From assembly GCA_905221605.1 (NCBI GenBank), contig CAJNDS010002070.1, positions 643,396-707,395 on the forward strand: a stretch of 64,000 nt of DNA. The letters are read 5' to 3'. Within the stretch, counting starts at the first letter, position 1. The number at the start of each line of letters is the position of its first letter. Positions 45,201 to 56,772 of the stretch are shown here, piece after piece. Under the pieces are notes generated by a model. The model searched no databases, was not told where the DNA came from, and was given only the letters and a program-made list of their open reading frames with translations. The DNA is from Symbiodinium natans. Lineage: Eukaryota; Sar; Dinophyceae; Suessiales; Symbiodiniaceae. The translations under genes and the position numbers were made by a program.

Positions 45201-46873
45201 TCGCTTAGGGCCAGGTGCAGCGCTAGAGTTTTCATGTTTCTCGGGACTCAATGTAATCCACGCTTTCTCGCCCTTCTGGTCTTCCTACCTAGCTGTTTGA
45301 CAGTCAGTGTTACCAGCAGCATTCCTCACAGTAGAGTAGTTGCATGGGCCTACTGCACCTACCGCGCCAAACCCATTGAGCCGAAGATGCCGCACGCATC
45401 AAGGGCTGCACTAGAATCGATACTCAGCTGGATCCCTCAATACTACCCCCGCCAAAGCCGCCCAAAACTCTGAACCAAATAAAGCCCGGGACGCTAGAAG
45501 TCATTAACCCACGCTAGTCCAAAAGCCTGAACGGAGGACGGCGGCCAGTCGGAGACATGTGTGGCGCAGGCTGAACTGTGTTGGGTGTGCGTGACGGATG
45601 GTGGGGCGAGAGGAAGATACGAGGGAGTTTCAAAAGGCTGAGGTAAAATGTTTAATACCTTCATTAGAGGTCTGTCCATCAGAGCAATGCAGCCTTCCGC
45701 AGTCTACCTTTGCTCCCAAAATTCGAAACGCACAGCTGCACTCCGAACCCACCAGACCTTACACTGTTTCTGATTCATTCCTCTACGTTGAAGCCGAAAG
45801 CGCCAAAACGGCTGAAGACATAAGAATACGGTGCAGGGCTTCGCTTTCATAGAAGCCGGACTAGCTGTGAAGCTAAAATGTTGGTCCGGGCGTGTAACCC
45901 AAAATCAGCACAGGACTGCCTGGATTATCCGAAATCGAAACACGCAGGCGGTCAAGGAGCCTGTTCCCACCCGCAGCTCCACACCCACTTCACCCCGTCG
46001 GGTGAAGAAGGCCCGGGCAGGGGTTCCAGGACGTTGTGCAAGTGGCCCCAGAGCTCAATATGGGGGATTAACCAAGTTTAGTCCCCCAAGTTAAATTTAG
46101 ACCCTAGCCCGGACCGTTCGCCTTGCGGTGTGCCCCGCAAGTACTGAGCCTCTTATCCCGTATTTTGCTTTGAATCCTGGATTGTAGTATCTGCGCCGGC
46201 TGTGTGGTGGGATTGCTTCTTCGCAGGTGTTCGCTTGCACCACGGTCATGTAGCTTATTCATCAGTCTTGGCTTCCTGTGCGTGTTTTGCTTACTGGTGC
46301 GCGGGTTGTTTTGCTGACTCGTGCGTCTTGTTGTGCGCTTGCGGTGCTTCTGGGCGCGTCTTGGCTTGCCGCGCAGTGGCTTTGCAATAAAATCTGGAAC
46401 GTTGTGAGGGCGAATTTGTCTTGACAGTTCCAAGGAAATATGTTGCTGTAACACGAATACAAGTTAGGCAATGATTTTCGAGATCGTCCGCCGACTGCAG
46501 AAGAAGAAAACACGCAGTGTTGAAGTCAAGACGAACAAGGATGCGGACATCTGTGCTTCAGGAGTTCACACCAGCTCCTGTCATGGCGATCATAACGCAA
46601 CGAGCGGCTGCGGTCATCAGACCAACTCCACCCACATTGCCAGTCACTCTGAGACCAGCTGCGACCATCTCCAATTCGAGAATGCCAATCGGCCTCGCCT
46701 AAACGGAGGGCGTTGTACTGGCTTCGCCTTGGCCTGTTTCCCAATTCTGCTGCTCGGGCCTTGGCCTTGGCCTGCGCAGCGTGGATTGGCCTGTGAAGCA
46801 CGGAATGCCGCTGACTCGCGCGCTGAGCGCAGTGACCGATAGCGTGAACGTATGAACTCACATCGAGTCGAGC
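42208..46873. other. Sparse region after the KS-like gene
   Basis: Missing C-terminal exons of the KS-like gene may lie here but none could be proven. A minus-strand frame at 44044-44397 is Ser/Lys/Pro-rich and protein-like but has no motif. A His/Cys/Asn-rich plus frame near 46540-46690 is low-complexity. Confidence 0.35.
43452..43568 (+). CDS. Possible short coding segment, Glu/Gln-rich helix
   Basis: ATG-initiated, 38 codons: MSRQALFNAQDQLCLRRQQE then AEECPWLLLLEEEAPKK and a stop. The R-R-Q-Q-E-A-E-E ... L-L-L-L-E-E-E-A pattern is a charged coiled-coil type often seen as an exon in low-complexity proteins. Could be a decayed exon. Confidence 0.22.
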   Translation: MSRQALFNAQDQLCLRRQQEAEECPWLLLLEEEAPKKV

Positions 46874-47148
46874 GTGCATCATGCGCAAAAGCGGCGCTTT
46901 CAGCGCATGCCGTGGCTTCGTGGTTTGCATGTCAGCAACGCGCGCTTCTGCGAGGGGTGTGTGTTTTATCTGTACATCCTAACCGCGTTTGCCAACCCTG
47001 TTGCACCTTTGATGCTACACTCAAGCCAGCTGTGCGAACAGGCAGCGCAGCCCGCACATGGGCTTATCAAGATTTGTGGTGATATTCCCACCTGTAATTC
47101 TGCCAAGCAGACACGACTCAGGAATGGGGGGGGTTTAGACTGCAGAGG

Positions 47149-47241
47149 CCTTGAAGCCCAAACCCCCGTGAAAGAGACAGGCGCTAGTTCAGCCGCCACC
47201 GTCTCCGGCGCTGTCCAAATCACCAAGGACCGCATTCCAAG
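47149..47241 (+). CDS. Possible exon
   Basis: Contains EAQTPVKETGASSAATVSGA then VQITKDRIPR up to a GC donor-like site (CCAAG|GCTTTG). It is part of a longer open frame (46874-47248) that includes a hydrophobic stretch (GCVFYLYILTAFANPVAPLM). Possibly upstream of the next candidate on the same strand. Confidence 0.25.
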
Positions 47242-47327
47242 GCTTTGAAAATTTGATAAAGTTGAGATGATTTTGGACTTGCAAAGGCGGGTATTTGGAA
47301 TTGCCGTTTAGGGATGTGTCTCTATAT

Positions 47328-47349
47328 GCTCGGGTCTCGAAACCCGAGC
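47328..47349. repeat. Perfect 8-bp hairpin
   Basis: GCTCGGGT, loop CTCGAA, ACCCGAGC. Lies between two plus-strand candidate exons; no role can be assigned. Confidence 0.7.
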
Positions 47350-47464
47350 CCCGACCCAGGGCCTAAGGACACCAGCGCCTCAAGCCCAAAGCGATCTAGA
47401 TTTCAAAGCATGTCTTCAAAGTCAGGTAGGTTACTTCCCAAGATGTGAAGCTTCATGACTGAAG

Positions 47465-47682
47465 TTTTGGGGACACTCTCCAATTGCCACACCCGGCCAT
47501 CCTTCTTGAAGAGCCCCCAATCCCAAAAGACCTCCTACCGGCTGATTATCTCCACATCTGGAACTTTTACTCGCATCCCAGACTTGCAGCCATCACCAGG
47601 AAAGTTTCCCCAGCGGCGGCCGACCTGCAAGCATCCAATGATGAGAGATCTGCGTTTGCCCCAGATTCCCTCTTCAACATAG
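47465..47682 (+). CDS. Probable internal exon, unknown protein
   Basis: About 72 codons between CTGAAG and a GT donor (AACATAG|GTTCTG). Includes EEPPIPKDLLPADYLHIWNF, then YSHPRLAAITRKVSPAAADL. Aromatic, charged and Pro residues are spaced as in a folded protein, and other frames are poorer. Not a family I recognise. Confidence 0.42.
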
Positions 47683-47978
47683 GTTCTGACAAAACACTTG
47701 CGCGTTTAAATCGATAGTTTGCCACAATAACTTGGGGAAGGGTAGTTAGCGACCCGAAACTACAAACAATCAGCTGAAGCAATCCTTTGTGGTGGGAGGC
47801 AGGCATTTCCCAGACTGAACGATCACAAGCAACGTAGTACTCTCTGCATTAAAGAGAGAACTTCGTTAACTCGGCTTTAAGCCGCAATCTCGAAGCGCTT
47901 GTAACTCCCTTGATTTTCACCTGAAGGATCCGACCTTTCTTCGACTTGATGCCCCAGCCCTTCTAAGCCCTTCTAAGC

Positions 47979-48140
47979 TCATTTCACGTTGAAGGCTCCC
48001 AGCTCCGCGGTAGCTTCCTCTGCTGGTGAAGAGGCGCCATGCTGCTTGAGGGCAATCTGTGAAGCCTGATTCAGATGGATTTTCTCCCAAACTCTCTTTC
48101 GTAGGGTCCAGCCGTTGAGCTGTTGATGCACCATGTCAGA
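47979..48140 (-). CDS. Probable terminal exon on the minus strand
   Basis: Exactly 54 codons in phase 0 from an acceptor (ACTTCGCAG|TCTGAC) to a TGA. Reads SDMVHQQLNGWTLRKRVWEK, then IHLNQASQIALKQHGASSPA and an acidic/hydrophobic end. Opposite in strand to the candidates at 47.5 and 49.7 kb, so it would be a separate or nested gene. Function unknown. Confidence 0.42.
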   Translation of the reverse strand, partial: SDMVHQQLNGWTLRKRVWEKIHLNQASQIALKQHGASSPAEEATAELGAFNVK

Positions 48141-48422
48141 CTGCGAAGTATGGTTTAGGGTCATGGGTTGACCTTGAAGGCCATAGCAACGGAACCTGCA
48201 GTTGCCTAGGAGCCTTGTGAGCATTTTACAAGATGCATCATCAAAAATCTCGTTACCATGGTGACGGCGTCCAAACCTAATGCACTGCTCTGCTGTCTGA
48301 CCTGGGAGGCTTTCCCTTCTACTTCAGCATCTGCAAGCGCTGCAGGTGGGAAGCCCAAACGGACACTCTCAAGTCCCTTTGCAGCTTTGGATACTACACG
48401 CTCGAGACATCTTTTGCCATGT

Positions 48423-48604
48423 ATACACGCCTACATGTATAGCACATATCACACATATACACATGCCTATACATATACACATACAGATATAGAAGGTAGA
48501 AATACACACAGACATACATACATACATACATACATACATACATACATACATACATACATACATACATACACACATACATACATACATACATACATACATA
48601 CCTA
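48423..48604. repeat. CATA/TACA tetranucleotide array
   Basis: A degenerate ACATAT-rich start (from about 48423) passes into about 23 nearly perfect TACA units (48508-48604). It generates poly (YIHT) and (MYVC) frames. Confidence 0.92.
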
Positions 48605-49665
48605 CATCATGACCTACATGCAGAAATGCTACTACCCCCTTCCCCCCCCCAGTGCGCCGACCTGTTTTGATTCTGAACACACGCTTTGAACCAATGGCTG
48701 ATTAAGGTGTGCTCATGTAATGCAGATCTGCAGAAGCGACGGCGTCGATAAAGCAGGTGCTGAAGCCAATACTCGTACTGTGCGGAGTGCATCAATGCCT
48801 TGCAACTTAAAGAAACCTGGTCTCATCCCATTGAGCGACTTGAACTTATCGGGTTGCACCCTACTGCTTACATTTTCATTGCCTCAAGTTCAAACTTGAA
48901 AGGCCGAAAGAGTGAAGATCAGCTACTGAGAACACCGCTGTGCCAACTAATCCTTATAATCCAGGGGCTAGTTTGTTTTGTAATTTAGGGCTATGTATAC
49001 TTTTACTACTTTTCCCTCAAGGTTTAACTTGAACAGCCGGGAATATTAAAGAAAAATGAAGTACAGCTACTGGAACCGCTGTGCCAAATAATCGTTAGAA
49101 TCAGGTGCTAGTTTGTTTGTAATTAGGGGTGAGTTAGGGGTTAGTTATACTAGCCGTTGAAACTGAATGAAGATAACACATGGCTTTAAAACATGATCGC
49201 GTCTATCAAGCGAATTGAACCAGAGCGTCGTCTATCCGAAAAAAGCAAGAAAAATGAGGCAATCTTCAGATACCTTTTGGGCATGAACTGGTCTGGAGGG
49301 TCCCGAAGTTTGTTTTTGTTTTGGGACAGCAACGCCGTTTAGCAGTCCGAAGTATGTCTCCTTGACTGGGTTACCCATCTGAGTTGATTTGAATCTTCGG
49401 AACGAAAGGCTTTGATCAAAAATAGATAGATAAAGTACTGCGCTTCGTTGGAAAACATGAAAAAGACACCAATGACAATGACCTGCATTGCTTCGCAATG
49501 AAGATGTATAATATTGGACATGGCTTTGTTCAACAGCCGATGTTTGTTTGATGCCTTCGAAGATCTGTAGAACATGTTCTAAAAATCTTCAGGTGGCTCC
49601 GACGGCCACGCTTGCCCGCCAGGTCTGTCAAGGAAATTAGAACCTTGAACCTCCCGTTTTTGCAG

Positions 49666-49764
49666 CCCCAACAGCTGCCGGGTCCAGGCACCGCGCGGAC
49701 AAAGCGCTTCGAGCTGGTGAAAAGCCTGCCTGCCATGTTTCTTTTCAAGACCGAGCTGGACTAA
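49666..49764 (+). CDS. Possible terminal exon
   Basis: A textbook polypyrimidine-AG acceptor (CCTCCCGTTTTTGCAG) is followed in phase 0 by PQQLPGPGTARTKRFELVKS and LPAMFLFKTELD, then TAA. Same strand as the 47.5-kb candidate; the phases require at least one exon between. Confidence 0.35.
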   Translation, partial: PQQLPGPGTARTKRFELVKSLPAMFLFKTELD

Positions 49765-50537
49765 ACCGTAAGATTTGGGTTTAAACCGTAAATTTGGGTG
49801 TCACTCTAAGGACTGAGGATTGATGGCTTCAGCGTCGGGGTATGTTGTTCAGTGCATGTGTTAGTGTGTTCGCACCCACGTCTTGCACAACGACCTTGCT
49901 TACATGCTGTTCCCCGCCCGGGTTGAGGGGTTGAAAGATTTCAAGTCAATCATGCCAGGGCCTGCCAAAGCCATCGTGTCCCAAGACCTCACTCAGTCAA
50001 CGAAGCAAATCTGAGCCTTTTCTCCCACCCCCACCCCCACCCCCAACCACCCTTGCAAAAGCTAGTGTTTACAGGGCCAAGCGAGCTTTCCGTCATCTGG
50101 GCACTCCCCCACCCAAACAAAAAAAAACGCCGAATGCTATCACATCCAGGCTCGCTTGCCATCGTGACGCATCACCCACCCTCTCCATAAGCCCATCAGG
50201 GTTTGGGGTTTGGCAGCTTGCGGTTTGAAGTTCCGAGACCCAACGAAGGCCGGGGGCGCTCGGAGTCCCCCCCGGCACACGAGAAGAACGAGTCATGGAG
50301 GGCCGCGGGCCCAGAGTCGGGTGTTCGCGTCTTTTGTTGAGTATTTGAGACAGGGTGCGTAGAGTTTGATTTTGCACTTCAGGCTGCAGAGGTGAAGCAT
50401 GTCGGGACACCAGGGATATCGGGACCTGCATGCTTCTCTTTAGGACGATGTTCAACGCGATGTTCCTGTTGTCATTGTTAGATTGCTGTGGATGCCACTG
50501 ATGTTGCTGTTTCTAACGTTGTTGCATTTGTTGCCAG

Positions 50538-50858
50538 CATGAAGGTGCACTGGCTCTTGCTTTTCTTCTCCTGCTCACTGCTGTTGGTGTCGTTGTTGTT
50601 GCTCTTGCTGCTGTGGCGGGAAGCAGCCAGGCTCAAACGGTCGCCCATACAACCCTTGCAGCCCCACAAAATACATCAAAATTTGCTAATGTGATACATA
50701 GATTGACACCATTTCAACGTGGTTGGTTCTTGCAACTTCGCGGAGCCAAAACCATTCCCAAGTCTCAACCCGATCTTACTAAGGTAGACCATGTCCCTCC
50801 CGATTGTGTCATCAAAAGGCCAGACAATGCGATTGGATTCATTAGGGGAGGTTGCTGA
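50538..50858 (+). CDS. Possible exon with a membrane segment
   Basis: After GTTGCCAG the frame reads EGALALAFLLLLTAVGVVVV, then a polar region with RLTPFQRGWFLQLRGAKTIP, ending in TGA (50856-50858). The hydrophobic run partly reflects a GTT/GCT-rich stretch, so the membrane call may be an artefact of composition. Confidence 0.25.
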   Translation, partial: HEGALALAFLLLLTAVGVVVVALAAVAGSSQAQTVAHTTLAAPQNTSKFANVIHRLTPFQRGWFLQLRGAKTIPKSQPDLTKVDHVPPDCVIKRPDNAIGFIRGGC

Positions 50859-52410
50859 GCACTGGAGGAGTTGGCCCCATTTAGCGTCGGAGTTTGCTGT
50901 CGGCTCGGGCGGTAGGCTTTGTGCAGTGGCATCGGGTGTAGCTCGTTTTCAGTTTGTTCATCCGTTGGCCGTGCACTTCCTGGGTTACTCTCAACTATTC
51001 ACCACGGATCCCGCAGACCACAAACCTTGAAGCCCAAGGCTCCAAAGCTTGACAGCTTTAACAAAAATCAAGGCCCTTGGATCACACAAACTTTTCGTAA
51101 GCATTCCCTTTGTTGTTTTTCGGACTCCTTCAAGAAAAAAACCGATTGAGAGCCACTGAGCAGCCCTTAGATGGGGGCGTGCCACAGTTCTTAGGCAGCA
51201 CTTTGGAAACCTTACGGTATGGGACAGTTTCGGTGTTCGGGTTCAGGTTGAAGGTAGAGCTGCCAAGGGAAAGGAAGAACAGCACAGGAGGTCCCACGAT
51301 CCCCTCGACCTTTTTCTTGGAGTTCAGAACACCGTTCACGCAAGTATTGACCAGGGTGTTCTTTCACTTTAGCCGATGCTTGAGACCCCTACCCAAAAAG
51401 TTGCTTTTGACATGCTGAACCTTGTTCTGAGTCAGGTTGCCAGAGCACATTTGGAACACTTTTCGGATTGCTTTTCAGGAGCACAAACTGAACAGTTTAA
51501 CACGCTTTGACTCGCGGAAAAGCCGTGCCTTCAGCCAGAAAAACTTTGTGCGTCTAAACACAGATCTCCCATACAAAACCTGCAAGCCAACAGCCCAAAG
51601 ATTGTCCCCACTGTCGCCCTGACAGGAGGCGCCAGAAGAAGGGGCCGAAAGAAAAGCTCTTGGTTATACCTTTTCTTGCGTGCGAGGCGAGCAGTGGCTA
51701 GAATCATGTTTCGGATTGGAATCGGGATTGGAATCGGGACTCAACTGTACTTCCCACTGAGGCACCTTGGATTTCAGTCCAGAGCGTGTTGTGACATGCT
51801 GTGACACGTTGTGAGCCTGGTTCTAGTTTGGGGGTGGTGCTGTGATTTGCGGTTTGCTCACTTTGTTCTGCAACGCATGGAACGGCATGGCCCATCAAGT
51901 CCAAGCTGCATTTGACCCCTGAGTTCCCGAAACCTCGACTTGTACATTCTGATCCAGAAACTGATTAACTTACGGGGTTGAAAAGTCCTGCAGACTGCCG
52001 CCCGAAAACCTGAATCCCAATCATGCTGCGAAGTTGCTTTGGTTTTGCACGCCCGCCCACCCGTTGTGTAATGCCAAGGCCCGCATACCAAACCCTCATC
52101 AGAACCTATGGCAGCGTGGCGAGGATGACCCACGTTTTTCGCATCTCTTCGAAACCTTGGCAGGGACCTCGACATGCGTTCGGTGGAAGTGCTGGGGTGT
52201 TTGACAAAAAATGATTTTGTAATGATCAGGGTGCTGGCCTTGCCTGCCATTTCAAAGTTGACCTGCTGAGATTTGCAGGACCACTTGAAGTGTTCTGTGG
52301 TGAAGGTTTCCGGATCAAGTGTCTCATCCACCCAGTAGAGGGCTGCCTTTTGCTTCGGCTGGTCATTGTGCAGACTTTGAAGAGCGGAAGACAGCGAGAA
52401 AATTTTCACA

Positions 52411-52494
52411 ACGAGAGAGAGAGAGAGAGAGAGAGAGCCTCCTCTTTCGGGGGGGTGCCATGCGTGCAGAGAGAGAGAGAGAGAGAGAGAGAGC
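52411..52494. repeat. Paired GA dinucleotide arrays
   Basis: Two (GA)n tracts, 52413-52437 and 52469-52493, separated by about 32 bases of unique sequence. Confidence 0.9.
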
Positions 52495-53959
52495 GACTTC
52501 TGGATCACCAAGTGGCCTCAAGTAGCCTCACATGTATTCATGTGGCTTTGTGATTGACAGTATGCGTGCAGCTTCTATGTTCCTGACAAGTGCCAGCTAC
52601 TGCGTTTGGATGTGCGTGGCCTACATAAACGATTGCACATCTGCCCAGAGCACGATCGTTTCTAATAAGATTTGCAGCCAGCTCCATTGATGTCTGGTGT
52701 CGATGCCGTTCGGCTGCGTGCAGGCTCCATAGCTCGAATCTTGACAACCGTACCTGCCTTGCTGTTTTCAGTTTCGAAGACATCATACAGGCTGCAAGAC
52801 CCGTGAACGACGCGCGGGATTTAGAAGGCAACATCTTGCACTTGAGGGGACCTCGTCAGCCAAAACAATAGTCCGGTGCATGCATGGGTGACCGATTTCT
52901 ATTCGTTTTCTGAAGAGTATGCTGAAGGGATGCATATTGAAAGTAGGTCGTTCTCATACCTTTGGAACCGGCCTTGTATCACCCCTTACCCTAGCACGAA
53001 CACACCCGCGGAGCACGGACCCGATCTGGGCCCAGGAAGCGAAGCAGCCCGAGATTCTGTCAGAGAGCCTTACGCCTGGAGCCCAAGTGTGTCTCGAGAT
53101 TGTCCCCTGTAAGATACTGCGTGCTTTGTTGCAAGGGCACGCAGGTTTGTTGAGGACTCATCTGAGGATTTGAGTTGGCTAATGGTTGTGGGGGTTTCAC
53201 CCACGAATGCCTGACTCCAAAGCCTCGGGTGAGCCATAGCTTTCACCGGTCAGATATGCAGATTGGAACCTGAGCCGATGAGTTCTGACTTCCAGCACCT
53301 GGATGGCAAGTACATCTTGCTCGAGACTGCCTTTTTGGCGCGTTTGACGACGCTGCGGTCTAGCAAAAGGCGCACTGCCAAGCAAGAACGAAGCGTGGGC
53401 ACAGCCTCTGTGGGGCTGTTGAAGGAGGAGAAGATGTCGTTGTGCGGACATCTCCATGAGCTGCCAAGGAAATGATAGGCCAAATTCCATAGTTCTCAAT
53501 AATTCCAAGATTCCGCAAAGATGTCCATTCTGAAGCACATGGTGTCACAACTTCGCCGCTCCGGGTTGACGGTTTTTACATCCACTTGGTGTTCAGAAGT
53601 TTTTGTTGTTTTGGGGTTTTGCGCGAGAAGGGGGCGGGCGTTGGGGTGTTGGGTTCGAATTTGCATTGGCGCTAGTGCCCCGGGGGTTGTGCTCAAAGGT
53701 GCATGTCCTGGACACCATGCTTTCGGCAGGACATGAGGAAGTAGAGACAAGGCTATGAAAGAGGAGCGATTGAAGAACACACCTGGTAGATTCACGCTGC
53801 CAACCACAATCAAAAGACACCTGCTCTTTTGAACCCCTCGAGCCCATAAGCCTACAGCATGTAGGCCTCAGGCATCATCCCTGGGTCCAGCAGCAACAGT
53901 GCGTTTATTTTTCCTTCGAATTTAAGGGTTTTAGGCTCAATAATCGCATCGCACGTAAG

Positions 53960-54183
53960 AAGCTATTCTTCTCGACCTCCGCCTGCCCTGTTCTGCGCCT
54001 GGGCAGGAATTTGCGAGGACTCTTCAGCGGAGTCCGCATCGGTTGATCCGCAGCGCATGGCGAATTCACGCGCTTTGAGTTCCACCATCCCTGGAAAAAT
54101 GGACCCCCACAGTTTGGATTCCTTCGAAACAAGCCTAACCCAGAGAGAGCTCCAAATCGCAGAGAAGCCACGGGCTTTCACAG
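53960..54183 (+). CDS. Probable internal exon, unknown protein
   Basis: About 74 codons between ACGTAAG and a GT donor (TTCACAG|GTATTT). Contains ICEDSSAESASVDPQRMANS and, near the end, SLTQRELQIAEKPRAFTG. Other frames are open too, so the reading frame rests on residue character and the donor. Possibly part of a gene with the exons at 54.8 and 56.1 kb. Confidence 0.33.
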
Positions 54184-54818
54184 GTATTTTATCGGACCGA
54201 CAAAGGTTGCTACATCCTTAGCTGCAGCAGCAGAAACAATCAGCTCTCAGCTAGACCCCTGTTCTTGAAGCTTGGCCGAAAAGGCTGGGGAGCCCTTCAA
54301 CTGCTGGAAGCATTGAGAGCCATAAGACACAGGACCGCACAACAGAAGAGACTTGAGTCTTTCGGGAGGTCAGGGAGAGCAGGGCATCAGGATTCATCGC
54401 TAAACCCTGGCCCAGCAGTGCCTGTCGGCTTTGCACTTCTAGGGAGAGCAGGGGAGACCAGCGGACTTTTCACAGAGTTCTGTTAACATGTGCCATCTAC
54501 GGTTCACAGAATTTACATACGCAGGCAACTCAAGATTTGGGTTTAGAGTGGGGTTCGCGTTCACTCCAAACACCGACATGCTAGCTGCTCAGTCCTGCCA
54601 GCAGCTGTCTTTCATCAGGGCTTCTTTTTTAGAGGTGCCTGAGGCATTATGTCGAGCTTGCTGGGCACTGTTGAGCAACAGCGATATCAAATTTGTTGTT
54701 GCTAGCAACAAGAAGACTTCTGCGTTGAGAAGAGTTTGATACTTCAGAACTTCAGAATCCTAAGAATGCTGGAGAAGTCACGAACTGAATGTTCACCTGA
54801 AGTCTTCTCCTGATCGAG

Positions 54819-54959
54819 CAAAGCCCGGATCCTCACTGCCGCCATGTCCAAGCAACTGGAGATCCATCTGCTGCCTTCTTTTATTCGCACCATTAACAAG
54901 TGCAGCATTTTGTTGGCAAAAACTGTCCTCAAGAACGCCCAACGTATTGCCAAATCATT
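54819..54959 (+). CDS. Probable internal exon, helical
   Basis: A consensus GTGAGT donor (TCATT|GTGAGT) ends a frame reading MSKQLEIHLLPSFIRTINKC then SILLAKTVLKNAQRIAKS, preceded by KARILTAA after an AG at 54817-54818. Strong amphipathic character in one frame only. The 185-codon minus-strand frame across this region (54744-55301) was judged a shadow. Confidence 0.42.
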
Positions 54960-56087
54960 GTGAGTCCTGAGAGATTTCACTTGAAGCGCAGCATGCTTGT
55001 GGCAAGGCCTGCAATTCAGAATCGGAGGATTTTTCAAGCTCCTCAAAGCTCCTCTTGGAGAGCGCAGGGCCAAAGGCCAGCTGCAACAAAAACACCTTTG
55101 AACGCTCTCGCAGAAAACATGATAGCAAGTGTAGTGCTGCAGGCCGAGAGATTTCTCATGTTCAGACTTTCTATTGATGCACGACCGGAGCCTCACGCAT
55201 CCGGTAGGAGCAATGCAGTCTGATTCGACCTGCCCATCACGGAAGGTATCCAAGTCTTCAGAGTGAGAGAATTCTCGACAATGGAATATTTTCATCATCA
55301 TAATAAGGCGATAGGCTATTTTTGTAGAGTGCCATTCTTCGAATTCTCGTTTGAATTAATGTTCTTTTTCTCAGCGTAAGATAGGCTTAAAGTATATTAG
55401 TGCAAACTATTGGAGCGCATTTATGTTGTGGTACTGGGATTTTTGGTGTTTGGTCTGACATTCTGATCTTCGGTTTTTGCACGAAAGACTGTATAAGAAT
55501 GATGTTTTTTATTGTCAACCTAGGGTAAATAATCTTCATGGGCTGTGCTGTATGTACATGCGTGCTTGCTGTGGGATGCACGCGTTGCCTTGAGGCACAC
55601 AAACGATGTTTAGACTTCAACTCCATCGGCCGCGTGACCATGGTACCTTGGTGCCTGGGGTTAAGGAATTAGTGCTTGGATCCGTTTGGTTTCAAGCGGT
55701 TTGACTTGATGCCATGTCTTGAAATGATTTAGAGAACCCTGAGGCACTGACCACTAAAGCCAAGCCCGCAGCGAGGCGGAAAGCCCGATGCGCTCCTACG
55801 GTTTGACACAGGGAAATTACAACTCCCCAAACACCAGCCCCGCAAAAAGCCTGAATAACACGCCTAAACTCTCCTGTTTTACAGCCCTCCATCCTCTGAA
55901 CCGGCCGCGCTTGCTTTGTTGATTTGGGGCTTTCAGTACACCCGTAGCAAGCAGTGAAGTTTTTAACTTGCTGTGGCATGCTGGGCCTTTCTGGCTTGGA
56001 GGGAGTTTTCACGGCAAAATGTGAGCATCTAGAAAAACCCAAATCCTTTTGAGAACTCTGTGATGAATTTGTCCACGTGCTTCACAG

Positions 56088-56245
56088 GTACAGGGAGAGA
56101 GAGGGCATCGGTGAGGCTTATCCCTGAACATTTGCGCAAGGTCATGAGGACGGACCATGACAAGAAAGCTCAGCTGCAAGCAGCGGCCTCGGATGTTCGA
56201 CCTCTTGTTGATTTCCGTGCAAAGCCCATGCTACTTGACGCGTGC
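56088..56245 (+). CDS. Probable internal exon, unknown protein
   Basis: Between TTCACAG and a GT donor (GCGTGC|GTAGGG) the frame encodes ASVRLIPEHLRKVMRTDHDK, then KAQLQAAASDVRPLVDFRAK. Helical and charged. Same strand as the preceding two candidates. No family recognised. Confidence 0.35.
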
Positions 56246-56772
56246 GTAGGGATGCCAAACCATTCATCAGTTTAGAGCTCTGTGAAGCAAAGGATTGATT
56301 TCAAGCCGCTGCTGTAGATTTGTGCTTGCTATTGGCGGGTGTCCTGCATGTTCACACCAGGTGATCGGGTGGACTAGACCAAAGATAATTTCAGCAATCA
56401 TCGAGCATGCGGCTGGGCTGCAACTCATTTACGCTTCAACTTCGATGTTGTACATTAGATCCTGGTGCGGTAAGCTGCTAGTTGCCTGTGCTGATTGCTG
56501 TTCTTAGTCGTCTTGGCACGGCACTGTACCCAAGACCTCCCCGAAATCTCTTACATTGCTGCAAATATTCCTCTAAATTGTGAAAGTGCGGCCTCGAATC
56601 TTCGCCCACTGAAGTCTTGGGTTCCAGAGCCAGTCCGACATGCACGCCCTAGCTGCAACAACAATACCGATGTTGATACCTCGGCAGCTAAGATAAGAGT
56701 CATAGTGACGACAGAAGATGCGGTGACTTGAGCAACAGAGGCGTGCAAGTTTCGGTTTGGGCGAGCTCCGCC

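Larger units (their letters stand above)
49765..53959. other. Mostly non-coding stretch
   Basis: Holds the candidate exon at 50538-50858 and the paired GA arrays at 52411-52494. An open frame at 53263-53475 (contains DFQHLDGKYILLETAFLARL) is protein-like, but a minus-strand frame of 113 codons overlaps it. Confidence 0.35.

Noticed and set aside
54744-55301. A 185-codon minus-strand frame
   Set aside because: Overlaps a plus-strand exon with a consensus GTGAGT donor and better amphipathic character; no motif in the minus translation.
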